NCBI RefSeq assembly: GCF_000149955.1
Contig: NC_030992.1
Location: forward strand, 1,023,073-1,087,072
DNA from: Fusarium oxysporum f. sp. lycopersici 4287
Lineage: Eukaryota; Ascomycota; Sordariomycetes; Hypocreales; Nectriaceae
Length of the DNA: 64,000 nucleotides
Reading direction: 5' to 3'
Shown piece after piece: positions 31,968-43,400 of the stretch. Made by a program: the position numbers and the translations under genes. Each line of letters starts with the position of its first letter. The stretch's first letter is position 1. The notes under the pieces were generated by a model. That model was not told where the DNA came from, made no database searches, and worked only from the letters and a program-made list of their open reading frames with translations.

Positions 31968-33782
31968 TTCCTAGAATGTTTGCCTTGGCAGGATTTCGAG
32001 GATTTTGGAGGTGTTATTTCACGGTCAGTTGGATTGTCTGGCTATGGATCATACAAACTCCTTTCTCGACAGTCTGTTGGTTGAGATCTATAATGACGTC
32101 TTGGTAAGCACCTATCAAAGGACATTCAAAATTTCATAAGATTCTTGCTTTTGGGGGTGTATCTCGAAGCCAATTTTAGAGGCGACGTTTTCCATGTTCA
32201 GAACTTTTTATGCGAAAAGAGTGAAAACAACGCGACGAGAGTTGTGTGAAACTAATGACATATAGGGAAATTGGCAAGCTTCCACTACTCAGCGTACATG
32301 ACGCCGTAACCTTCCACTTGCACGCACAATGCAAAAGAAATAACTCAGATCGAGAAAAGAATAACTCCCCTTTATTTCCGAATATCTCTTTGTCAAACAA
32401 CTCCGCCCAACTATTCCTAATAGGATGGTATGGGGTAAGCTGCAGAAGAGATTAGATTGATAAGATGAGATTTTCATGGCCCCCGACACCGGAACGATCT
32501 AAACGGCCGTGTCGCAATTCTCTGCTCGCACATTGCAATGCATGCCGAGCTAGACCTGGGTATTTTTCTATAATACAGTGTTGTTGTACGTAACGAGATG
32601 CGTTGTTGGGAACTGTATGGTGAACCCCCTGCATGATTGGCATGATGCAAACAAGTGAAATCTTCTCGTCTCATGACAGGTAAAAAAACACGTGGGGTAC
32701 CCTCGTGACGTCGCACAAGTCCATAAGGAGAGTGTGGTATTTTTGTACTGTTTTGTTTATTCGGTGTAATAGTATTACATTGCAGCTCGAGCACGGCATA
32801 GCCGTCACCGCCGGATTATACCATACGTATTGGTTTTGTACATGGATGTTTAAAAAGTTGACAGCACTAGATCCACTTGAGCTTTCGGGAACAAAGAGGG
32901 GCAGACGAGACAAGACTCGCTTCCATGATAGGTTTGAATCGGGCTCTGAACTCGAGGGTTATGCTATTCTTGGCAATTCTGACAAGCTTCAGGAATTGGT
33001 CCTGGACTTTACCGTAGATATACTAGTTTCTAGTTGGGGTTGTTATCTAACTTGATTCGAGTCTGGTCGAGCTGTGGCTGGCATCAAGTGACTGACGCAT
33101 CATTGACGAATCTCATTGATGCAATCGATCTCACTGCCACTATTCACTCACTCATTCGTTTGCTCACTCACTCATCTCACTCACATTCCATTCCATTTCC
33201 TCAATCTCACTCACGATCTTCTACGCAGATCCACTGGGAACGACTCTGTTCTGCAGTTTCAATGGCTGCTTCTAAGCTCATATCATAGCTCATTCTTCCT
33301 TTTACCTCCGTGATTCTTTCGTCCCGCTCCGTCTCCCCGCTTCATCAACTCCCGGCCTCCGTTGGTAACATTGATAACATAACATAACCCACTTCTTTCT
33401 CACTCATCATAGCCCCAGTTCCAGTTCCAGTTCATTCCCCTGCAGACATCATTAATCCTATTCTGTAACTAAACATCACCTTCTCTTTTCATACCTACTC
33501 TCTCTTTTCTTGCATACCTCTCTCTGCCGTGTCTAGCCCCGATCATACAAAGTTCCGCATCCCGGGCCTTCTTCCGGCCTTCGACATCCGGTTCTATCAT
33601 TCTCGGACCCCCCTCTTACCGACTCGAGCCCCCGAAATTTGATACCCCCCTGCCCATCCCATCCTATCCCCTCTGCTTATCAGATCCTGGGGATCGTGGG
33701 CTCACACTGTACCTACTGTTTTTTCCATGTGCCAAGACGCAAGTCACTAGTAAAAGAAACAAAAGAAACACCCCAAAAAGCC
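31968..33782. other. Intergenic region, promoter and leader of the F-box-like gene
   Basis: About 1.8 kb. From 33140 to 33540 the plus strand is strongly pyrimidine-rich with repeated TCAC/CTCA units, typical of a fungal promoter and long leader. No supported gene. Confidence 0.55.
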
Positions 33783-35467
33783 ATGGCGCGTTTTGTGGAT
33801 TTGGAAGAGGACGAGGATGTTGGAGCGGGCCCTGGCGGCTTTACCGTCAACGATCCTCGTGCCGCTTCTGCACCTCATCATGAGGCCGTGCCGCCCATTC
33901 CGCCTCCTGGTCCTCTTCATCATGACGACCCCCAGCAGAGTGAGCTTTCTCAAAAAGATCAGCATCTTCTTCTTCTCAGGAAGCTCCAGTTGTTGTCTGC
34001 CAACAGCCGGAATGGACCTTGGCCTCATTCATTGTACAACCTAGAGCCGCTAGGCACCATGGACTCTTCTACCTTTCAGGCGCCTATTACCAACGCCTTT
34101 CAGTGTTACCCGTGAGTGCGATCCCTTGTTCAATCAATTTTCTGTCCAAATGCTTTGAGTGATTCGTGGTTGAAGCTGTTGACCTTCGTCATGATATCTG
34201 CTGCTTCGTTTAATACCGAATTTGACATGTCATGACAACTCCCACTAACCTTCCAAATAGTGTTGTCGAAGCCATTGCATCTTCCATCGACCTCAATACC
34301 CTTGACGCTCTTTCACGTACCTGCCGTCTCATCCATCATGGCCTCATTCAGTACCGTGCTACTCTGATCAACTCTACCCTCCACTGCCAAAACGAAGAAG
34401 TCCCCGTTGATGGCTCCGAAACCTTTCGCTACCGCGCTCGTGCTGGTAATTGGTTTTACATGGAAGATGGGCGCAGCTACAATGGCAAATCAGGCGACTG
34501 CGCTCGCGATATGGTTGGCGAGTGCCGTCGATGCGGCGATGTGATATGCCGGGTATGTACAGCGATCTGCGAGCTGCCGAGTTTTGGCCCAGTCGCATGT
34601 TACTGACCATGAACTTTGCAGAACTGCGCCATCAAGCCACCGGCTTCCGTAGCCCTCAAGGAGAGGCATAGGAGACTCTGCAAACCTTGTGTTCACGCAC
34701 CTATAGCCACTCTTATCAAGGCGCCTGTAGATTCACATGTGCCACTGTCATCGGAGTTGGTGTCGCGAGACGTCTGTAAGTGCGCCGACGAGGGCGTTTG
34801 GCTCTGTCAGCCATGTGGGCGAAGCATTCGTGCCGCAGATCATGACTACCAGCGGTATGTGTTAATTCCCAAGGAAACTTACTCTCTTACTGACCGATGG
34901 CTTAGTATCTGGCGTTGGCGAAATCAATACGGTGAGGTTCTCGGCGGTCTTGGAACAGGCATTGGCGAGGGCGTTCGTGGCGTCGTGTGTGGCCGCGAAG
35001 CAGATTGCTGTGCCGCCAAAGAAGTCGAGCATCAAGTAGACTGCGACGCCGAGGACGCCCGGGACGGCAATGTCGCCCCGGCTCCGGCCCCGCAACAAGC
35101 TCCGGTTGACGCTCTGATCGACCAGCTCCGTCTTACACATGAGCGCACACCGTCGCCGTCCCTCGGTCCTGGCTACCTTCGTCATGAGATCGAGGGCATT
35201 GGCGGTGTTGTGAAGCGCAAACGTGTTCGCATGGTGCGTGTTGGTCATTGTGTCCCTGAGTGGGATGATGAGCGCACCAGCGGTAGTCGTATCCTCGGCC
35301 GAGAGGTTAGAGGAGAACGTCGTTCGTGGTGTGGTTGGTGTAACCGCGTGATTCCTGGTGAAAAGGATCTCTTGAATGAGCCACCCTCTTCATCATCTTC
35401 AAGTGCTGGAGGAAGCCGTCGCACATCGACGTCGACTACTAGATCGACTGAGATGAAGTTGGATTAG
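33783..35467 (+). CDS. F-box-like, cysteine-rich protein
   Basis: Four exons: 33783-34111, 34261-34552, 34622-34854 and 34906-35467 (471 aa). The third intron (51 nt, GTATGT...CTTACTGAC...TTAG) is open and in frame, so retention would add 17 residues. The N-terminus is acidic and Pro-rich. At about 110-150 an F-box-like segment reads VVEAIASSIDLNTLDALSRT followed by CRLIHHGL. After it come paired cysteines (CRRCGDVICRNC, LCKPCVH, CKCADEGVWLCQPCG, and a C-terminal WCGWCNRV) that look like zinc-binding knuckles. The usual reading would be a substrate adaptor of an SCF ubiquitin ligase, but the F-box is short and partner binding is inferred. The C-terminus is Ser/Thr-rich. Long pyrimidine-rich leader. 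Confidence 0.78.
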
Positions 35468-35881
35468 AACAAAAGTTGCTTCGTATAGTTTTTCTTAGTT
35501 GATTTTACGAATGTTCGTATATAGGTGTGTATCGACATCTTGGATTAGCTTTAATTGTTTGCTATGTGGGAACAAGGGGTACATATGGGACGCAATTGGA
35601 GAATTGTTGGACATTGAATGCCATAAACTCGTCGGCATACGCCATTCATGATACATGAGATAGGGAGACAAGGGTAAAGAATACAAGAGGCTATTGTATT
35701 CAGGGAGTTTTTGGTATTTGGCAATTATACAGATCTTTGCCCTCCCGTTGGGCCGGAATCAACACTATTCGCATTTCACTTCATTCCTTATGACCATAAT
35801 CCTACATCAACCCAGACGATTTTCCATGTTTGTACAAGTCTAATAGACTGTGCCACACCGACACATCGAAGAATAAACTCC
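35468..35881. other. Convergent intergenic region
   Basis: About 410 bases between the stop codons of the F-box-like gene and the L20 gene. Nothing beyond 3' flanks is visible. Confidence 0.6.
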
Positions 35882-36502
35882 TTACAACTCGCCACGGTAC
35901 AGCATGTCTGTCCTCCTCTTGCGGTCCTCTCTTGCGGCGGTTCGAATAGCACCCCATCGTGATTCCCTCCTCTCCTGCTTGCGCTTAAGACCCTCAACAT
36001 GTGTCTTGGGTGCAGGAGCAGCCATCTTGACGAAAACGGGCGAGCAGCCAAACTTTTCAGCCAGTTTATTCACACTCCATGTAACGGGATCGTCTGCCCT
36101 TAGTCGCTTCATCTCCCTGATATCCTCAGCCTTGAGGTTGTATACAGGATTGCGTCGAGGATAGTCCATCTTTGGGGCAAGCTTGCCGGGTGCAATAGGT
36201 TCCAGAGGAGAGCCCGGGGTGTGTCGCATTCGTGTGAGAGCGGCACGGCGAGGGTCGTTATGTGGGAGGAAGATGAAAGGTGTGTGAAGAGGAGAGGCCT
36301 CGGAAGAAGGAGGGTTGTAGATGATAGAGTCGGAGGCGGGGAAGGCTGCCTTTCGGTCGGGGAGAAAGGACTCGTGAGGAGCAATCTTTAAAGATCGTTT
36401 TGTTCGGCTTGTTGTCTTGTGGCCACGGCAAGGAACGGTAGGAAGGGCAGCACGAGGGCTGAATAGCCTGGCGGCTGGTCGGACGAGGCTTCGAAACTCC
36501 AT
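35882..36502 (-). CDS. mrpl20: Mitochondrial large-subunit ribosomal protein L20 (mL58)
   Basis: One exon, 206 aa. The N-terminus is a mitochondrial presequence (MEFRSLVRPAARLFSPRAAL, four Arg and no acid after Glu2). The body carries the fungal mL58/MRPL20 signature: PFIFLPHNDPRRAALTRMRH, then a segment with LKAEDIREMKRLRADDPVTW, and KLAEKFGCSPVFVKMAAPAP. The C-terminus is a basic helix. It is a fungus-type component of the mitochondrial 54S subunit. Length is as expected. Confidence 0.92.
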   Translation of the reverse strand: MEFRSLVRPAARLFSPRAALPTVPCRGHKTTSRTKRSLKIAPHESFLPDRKAAFPASDSIIYNPPSSEASPLHTPFIFLPHNDPRRAALTRMRHTPGSPLEPIAPGKLAPKMDYPRRNPVYNLKAEDIREMKRLRADDPVTWSVNKLAEKFGCSPVFVKMAAPAPKTHVEGLKRKQERRESRWGAIRTAAREDRKRRTDMLYRGEL

Positions 36503-38867
36503 TGTGACTTGATGGTCTGTCGTCGAGGGTCCCGTGACGAGGAAATAGTTGTACAGGCGACTTGAGATTTGATTTGACTTTGTATGGACCTCGAGGACCG
36601 GGCTGAAGGCGATTGGCCGCGGTAATTGGCGTATCGTATGGTTACCGCTGGACCCTGCAAACCACCTGAAGCCTAAGATCTGAAGTTTCTGCCACCCTCA
36701 GCTACGCTTACCTAAGGCACCTTACCTAATATCAAAAGTCACGTGCTTGATTGAGTCCCAAAGTCACATGGCATGGACTGGCCCATGATCATCTTCCCAG
36801 CTCTCTTCGCAGTTAGCTCCAAACTTGTAAGCTGATGACGTCGGCTCTTCGCCAGGAGGAATGCCCCTCAATATTGACCCCTCGTGGTTATTAACTCCCG
36901 CTTACATACAGTCAGTGCAATGAGATGAAACTTCAAGCTGACGAGTCCCTTGTTTCATTTCTTCAAGGCCATGGAGATCTACAGAAAATTCCAGAGAAAC
37001 TGGAGAAAATGTGGAAGATCAATCAGTCACCCTTATCAGTGGCAAATTATAACAGGGAAAAAGGGGTCAACGGGGTCGGCACATGGGGCCTGTCAGAGCT
37101 TAGAGTAGCCAAAACGGGGCTGAATTGGAAGCCCAATGATGCATCTCAGATTGGGTTTTTGGTGTTGTTGATGTTTGGAACCAAAAAGCAATCAACGGTG
37201 GGTAAAGCAGGGCAGACTTTTCCCTCTCCCTCCTCGTTGGTCATTACTCTGATGCAGATACGCGCGGATCTTTATCCCTTATTAGCCTGTTCCGCCAGGG
37301 CAAGATGAAGAAAGTGCCCTGAAGGAGTCGTCACGAGGTCCATGTTGGTAGCGGGGCTGTAGCCGGGTTGGTGATTGACAGCAATGGGATGTGATAAGAG
37401 GTGACCAACTTGGTGACCATGGACACCCAACCGACTGTTCCAAGGCAGAGAGAAAATATGCAGGCTGAAGGGGAAATGGAGTGATAAAGACTGATATAGC
37501 ATCACATGTTATCCAGGCTGTGACTGTACGAGGGAGAGAGCGAAAGCAATATCATGTCATTTTAAGGTGAAGGGATATTTTGAACCCGTCGGATCAGTCC
37601 CTCAGCATCTGAGATAGGCAGCCCAGGGCTGGCCTTGGTATTATTGGGAGAAAGTCCCTTTGATACAGGCTCTGGTGCCTGACTTGCATTGACGAGAGTC
37701 CCATGTCGAGTGCATGCATATGGATGGATTGGTGCTGCACGATACCAGACAGACGTAGCATCAAATATAGAATCACAACATGGAGACCCAACAGAAAGAG
37801 CATCTGGGAGGACGAGATACTAAAACGTGGTCACAGTCTGGGGCCTTGTATCGCCTTTACGGCATAGCATCTCGATGTCCACCGTTTTAAGCAGGTTTTG
37901 CTAATAATGCCTCTCTCGTCTATCATCCATCGTCCATCGTCCGTTGGCCAAGTTGGCAAAGGTCCCGTGGTCCAAAACCCTTTCCCAGCTTGCATCGATT
38001 ACATTGGATCCATGGAATTAAATCTCTCGTCCCTGCAGACGGTGGAGGCTTTCATCTGTGCGACTCACATAAATTGCCCCATAAATGCCCTGGATAGTGC
38101 AATCATCCCGCCTCCAGTTGGTCCCGTGCCTTGATCAAAGTGCGCTGATCTTGTAAAACGTTGAAGCTTGACTTGACCTCTAAAACGAATTGTAAAGCCA
38201 CCTACGCCGCCCGTCAGCCCCCCAGTCATTATCAATTCCATTTACTTTTCTTTAACCTTTTGAAGCTCGTCTCATCCATTCATCCCCCTCTTCTCGAGTT
38301 CTGACTTTTGTCTCCCTTTCATTGTTCATTTCGGCAGACAATAAATAGAAGATCCATCTCGAAACATCCTTGCAATTGCCTACAACGGGCAGCGAGGCGA
38401 GCGACATCCGACAAAAGCAATAAACTTATTTTAGTTTATCGTCTTCGTACCTGCACGCACCTGCACCTACGCTTGCGCCTTCAGGCCTCTCCCTCCCTTG
38501 GCACCTACGAATACGCTACAGCCGTAGCCACAGCGCGCCCAAAGTCTCAGCCCGCTCTGCCCTGCCGTGCATTGTACCTAACTTATCCACAATCTATCTC
38601 CGACTCTCTGTGTCTCTCAAGTCTCTCTTCAACTCATTCAGCATCGACCAAATCTTGGAATCATTGTCTCGGCCACACTCTCACCAGCCACAAAAACTCA
38701 AGTGCATCACGCAGACCCTCAGACCGAGACGGCGTCAAGCGGACAACGGCATTGCCGCGATTAGCAGGTCCCTAAGAGTTAGCGCTGGCCGTTGCGGGTC
38801 TTTGTTTACGGAGTCCCCAGTATTGTACCGGGAGCTACGGACTGTTTTACAGGGCAGATATACCTAG
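36503..38867. other. Long divergent intergenic region
   Basis: About 2.4 kb between the L20 gene and the leader of the next gene. It has one open frame of 127 codons at 36925-37308 (MKLQADESLVSFLQGHGD...) with ordinary amino-acid texture but no known domain. I do not call it a gene. The last 600 bases are pyrimidine-rich, consistent with a promoter and leader. Confidence 0.45.
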
Positions 38868-39167
38868 GTAAGTTCCATGAGGTGCTATCTAATCCAATAT
38901 TCAATGTTTCTCCCATCCCAAGGGCAGCACCAACGCCAAACTCAAACTCAAAGTCTCAGTTACACAAGGTCACATCACATCTAACTTTTTTCTTTCTGCT
39001 TTTCCCGACTTTCTCATCCGACGCTTCACGCCCGCTACTTAAATATCTCTCCTGCCCGCCTGTCTGTCATCTGTCGTTGCTCCTCCCACTTGCCGATATA
39101 GACTTGCATTCCACGACTTTCGTTACTGACTCAACCTTATTGGGCAGTCCCATACAATCTTTTGCAG
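38868..39167 (+). other. Possible 300-nt leader intron of the gene at 39258
   Basis: A strong GTAAGT donor at 38868, a TTACTGAC branch-like motif at about 39123-39130, and a TTTTGCAG acceptor ending at 39167, 90 bases before the start codon. There is no transcript evidence, and other acceptors nearby (such as 39147) are possible. Confidence 0.4.
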
Positions 39168-39257
39168 CTGCAAACGGTCTTCCGTATATATTCTATCAAC
39201 AAAAACCGTCGACGACGCTTTACCCCAGACGCTCAACATCTGGGCTCATCTGCCAAC

Positions 39258-40448
39258 ATGAGTCTCGCCGAAGCAGCCCCCATCACTCGTGATGACCGTT
39301 TCGTCAACACTGAGTCCGTCGATGACCAGCGGTTAGGTGACTCAACCCCTCGAACCAGCGATTTCAACAACGAGGCAGATCAAAGAGAAGATACAAAGAA
39401 GGACGGGAAGAGCAAGATGCGTAGCTTGTTCGGCCTCGGCAAGAAGAAGCCCTCAGTGCTTACGAAGTCTGACTCCAAACCCGACACAAACAACTCCAAG
39501 CCTGAATCCCAACCCGAATCTCGTTCTGAGTCACAAACACCTTCCAACGCGAACTCCAACCCTGCCAGCCCACCTCTATCTCGAGATGCTTCCAAGCTGT
39601 CCTCGAAACAGCCATCATGGCCTCCTACTGGCGAGCAGAGCTTTGCCCTTCCCTCATCTCCAGGTCGCGGCTTCACTGGTTCTCCACGACTTTCTTCGCC
39701 AGCTACATCACAGATCTTTGAGCGTGATGTCCAGGATAGCACTGTGCTCAAGCCGAACTCTCCAGCCATCCCTACACATATTCAGACCGAAAACTACATT
39801 CCTCCTGTTCTTGACGATGCGTCCGAGGCCATCACGAACGAAAAGCTTGACCCTGATACAGTCGAGATTGTAACCCACAGCTCGCATCAACCCGCCGCTG
39901 TGACAGTTACAGGAGCCAGCAACGTTCTTCCCTCGTACGACCTCGGAGCCAGCGAGTGGGCAGCCGAGCTCGCTTCCTTTGCTGACCGAGAGGCTGTCTC
40001 GGCCGACAACGCTTCCAACTACGGTTCCCTAGATTCTTCCGATGTCCGCCGGCTCTCATTCATTTCGTTTGCCGACGTTGTACAGGCTGAACACAACCCT
40101 CTTTCCGGTGTTGCGAGCTCCCGCGACAGCATCCATCTTGCAGGACTTACGTCTCTCCCAGCAGCGGTCAACCGTTCGCCTTCGCCCATTCGATCACCCG
40201 TGTCGAGCCAAGGACCCGAGACAAGCCCTCCCACAAGCAACCCTGGCAGCATGAAGGGTATCGAGTTGAGTCCAACTCGAAGACCTCTTGGTAGCCCAAC
40301 AAGCACAAACAACCTCAAACTCAACCCTTCAGGGGGTGATCTGAACATCGAGACAATGAGCCAAGCCCTACGACGAACCGGTAGCAGTGATCTGAGCCAT
40401 GTTCGCAGTGGTCCTGCAAGCCCAATTGAGGCAACTCACCTTCGTTAA
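39258..40448 (+). CDS. Ser/Pro-rich protein of unknown function with RRLSFISFADVV motif
   Basis: A single exon, 396 aa. The start is the ATG of MSLAEAAPITRDDRFVNTES; codons before it lack an ATG. Nearly all of the protein is disordered-looking: Ser, Pro, Asn, Thr and Lys-rich, with a basic stretch KKDGKSKMRSLFGLGKKKPS at about 53-72. A motif RRLSFISFADVVQAEH at about 275 is the only dense hydrophobic block. The RRLS core is a good kinase site of the PKA type. Other SP and SPTRR sites suggest CDK or MAPK phosphorylation. I think a protein with this motif is common in filamentous ascomycetes, but I know no function. No membrane span or catalytic motif. Confidence 0.75.
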   Translation: MSLAEAAPITRDDRFVNTESVDDQRLGDSTPRTSDFNNEADQREDTKKDGKSKMRSLFGLGKKKPSVLTKSDSKPDTNNSKPESQPESRSESQTPSNANSNPASPPLSRDASKLSSKQPSWPPTGEQSFALPSSPGRGFTGSPRLSSPATSQIFERDVQDSTVLKPNSPAIPTHIQTENYIPPVLDDASEAITNEKLDPDTVEIVTHSSHQPAAVTVTGASNVLPSYDLGASEWAAELASFADREAVSADNASNYGSLDSSDVRRLSFISFADVVQAEHNPLSGVASSRDSIHLAGLTSLPAAVNRSPSPIRSPVSSQGPETSPPTSNPGSMKGIELSPTRRPLGSPTSTNNLKLNPSGGDLNIETMSQALRRTGSSDLSHVRSGPASPIEATHLR

Positions 40449-43400
40449 TTGCATTTTCAGCACGACAGGAGTACGCTATTCAAGAAGGAGAAACGATGAT
40501 ATCCACACAGCAAATGCAACATTTTATACAATTTGGTGATTTTAGTTAACTTTTATTCCATTCGACTACGAGACCCTGTGGGGATCGACATTTTTTTGGG
40601 AGGGATTGAGAATGAGGATACTGGGATCTGGCAATGGGAGTTGGAAGAGAGAGTTTTTACCAGGCGTCGAGACTTTGCGCGATACAGGCACCATGCACAT
40701 ATCATGCTTTCTTGGTCTCTTTTTTCATCTTCTTTTCTGACGCGAGAAAATACAAAGAAACTGCCCAAATTGGTGGTTACGTATTCAACATATTTTGTTC
40801 GATTCACTTTCGCCTGGGTGATTTCTTGCGGGTCAAATGGCGTGGTGAAATCATGATGTTGTGTCATATCCATGGAAAGTTTGAACATCAGACGTTGAGA
40901 GAAGGGGAGATGGCATATTAGCATGCTATGTGTAATTAGTACCGCGTTTGTTGCCGATCAAGGAAATCCTTCTGCACAAGATGGGCGCGAATATGACCTT
41001 TCTTGGCATGAGGAAGTTCTGAAACGGTGACTGCAGCTGTTGTGGACCATGATGAAAAAGTTTGTGGCTCTCTTGGTGAAATTATCGTCTTCAGCATAGT
41101 CTAGTTAGTGGGGCTTTCGTCTCATGAGCAATGCTACAAGTTTCTAGAATATGATATGTAACCGTGTTGCTGGCCTCAAGAACCGACATGTCGATTCTAG
41201 ATCCTGATTGACAGTTGTGTATCTTGGAAGATTAGCATATTTCCTTTTTTGATATAAATCACTACGACCGATTGCGTGGCACCACATGAGACAAGGATAT
41301 AATATCATGACGAAGCTCTAAGAAGGCTATGCATGGAAACACAATTAGGCTCATCAAATAGACACTCGTTGATAGAAGCGGTGTGATTCGGAAACTTGTG
41401 TTGCCTGAATTGTTGCACTTTATGAGCTGATGTTTTGAAAGACTCTTGGGTTAAGTCGAGAGATGGACTGTGCTTGATTACCCGGGGTCAAAGGAGGTCA
41501 CAAATGGGGACATGTCAGGCAAGTTTTAAAGTTGGGAACCGTGATATTCTCGAATGATTGGTCCCCGGCATTCGAAAATGGTTCTCTCACGCTGGAACAC
41601 GTCGACACCATGGCCTTGACCCCTGACTGACGTTGAAAAAGAAACAATTGCCTTGGAGGTAAGATGCGTCTTTCGTGTTAGCAAGGTTTGCATCAATGGA
41701 TCAGATACATGGTAACATTGGTGACTCATGGAGAAGCAATAGCACAGACTCAAAAGACAGGGCACTCCGATGACACGTAAGATTCATCTCAGAACCTAGA
41801 CATTAACAAAAGCAAAGAATATGGAGATGAGGGTTTTTCTCGATGCCACACGTGGGATCGTCCCACGCCAGCGGGACGGGACAGCGAACCCAGTGTTGTT
41901 GGAACCAACAGCCTCATATTCTATGCACATCTTTCTTGCATATGCTCGATATCAGCAGCGGGCGTTGAATCGTAAGCCCAGGGGTTTGAACGACAACTCA
42001 ACATCGAGTTATTCCCGTAATCATAGACATCATCCGGATATGATTTTCAGGAGAAAAGAGGAGTAAGTACATAGGTAACTATCGTGAATATCGGAGATAG
42101 ACCACGGAGAACGCTTTGACGGTACTGTTTGCTTTTGAGGAGACCTTGGGGGTTCCTTAGCCTTGCCAAGAACTGTTGGTCACAAGAGAAGATATCTATG
42201 TGGGCAGGGCAGGCCTCAAATCTTAGTTTCTCTACGATAATGCCAGGAACACGAATTCCCATCATCTCATTGGATTTCACCCGTTGGGCTGATGGTTTTG
42301 TCAGCTTGATCTTGCTTCTTGGCTGTCATCAACCCCGGTATCCTTTTGATTGCAGATCTCGTACCCTGAACCACTCAGAGATTGTCTTCAGTGGGAAATG
42401 TGATCAACTCTGGTGCTAGGAAGCGAGTTCCGAGAGAGTTCTTGGACTAGCGGCGCTCAAGTTTGAGTTTTGCTGATGCTAGATGCGTGGCATCTCAGCC
42501 CGTCGTTGCGGGCGAAGGCTGATACTTGCCGGGTGACATTCTGACTATTCCCATGTTATGACCGTATTATGGCTGACGCCTTGTCATGCTAGGAACCCAG
42601 ATTCCCTGTCCCGCGTGTCTCTGAGGCACTCTTTTCTGCATCTTGACACCGAGAATCATCATCAACTCGAGTCATTCACTGTCAGCTCTCTCCACGAAAA
42701 CCTAACGAACGTTGAGATTGGATCGACTATCATTAATCATCTAAAGCACTGTCCCCAGCTAGCGGGTCTGCAGCCAGGATAAGGGTTACTTGCACAATCG
42801 CAAGAAGAACCCTTACTGGAAAAGCTCATCCGAAAAATGTCCTCTTTTGGGGAGGGAGGAAAGCATCCGAAGATCCTGGCTCGGCGGGACAGGGCGATTG
42901 CCCGGGATTTGATGGAAACACTGGAAACGCTGGACGACTTGGGATGAAACTTGGGAGCAGGGAATTTGATGTGACGTTGTGCGATGTGATGCTGTTGGTG
43001 TTGGTGTTGGGTTGTGGGTTTATCAATCAGACGGACAACTCATAACCAGTCTGACGGGACCATGGTTCCATTCTCATGTCGGACAGAGTCTCAGTGCATG
43101 ATACAAAGAAGCTTTGAGGACAGCAAGGTTTCGGTTCTGAAATGAGAACTGGATCACTCAGAGGATAGGATACTCGAGCGGCCTCAATACTAGTAATATC
43201 TCAGTTGACTATTGCTTTCCATAGATAGACACATACGTACGCACATCATATGTGCTGATATTGTAATCATACAATCACGGTAAAGGAATTAGGCCACTTC
43301 CTAGTTTAGCATTGTAACTCTCCATCAAAGAGATCCACTCTCTTCCATTAACCAACTCCACACTTGTCCTCCACTGTTGCGTGCTGTGTTGCGTGCCTGG

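Noticed and set aside
36925..37308. 127-codon ORF as a gene
   Set aside because: No recognisable motif, isolated in a large promoter region, and of a length that chance can produce.
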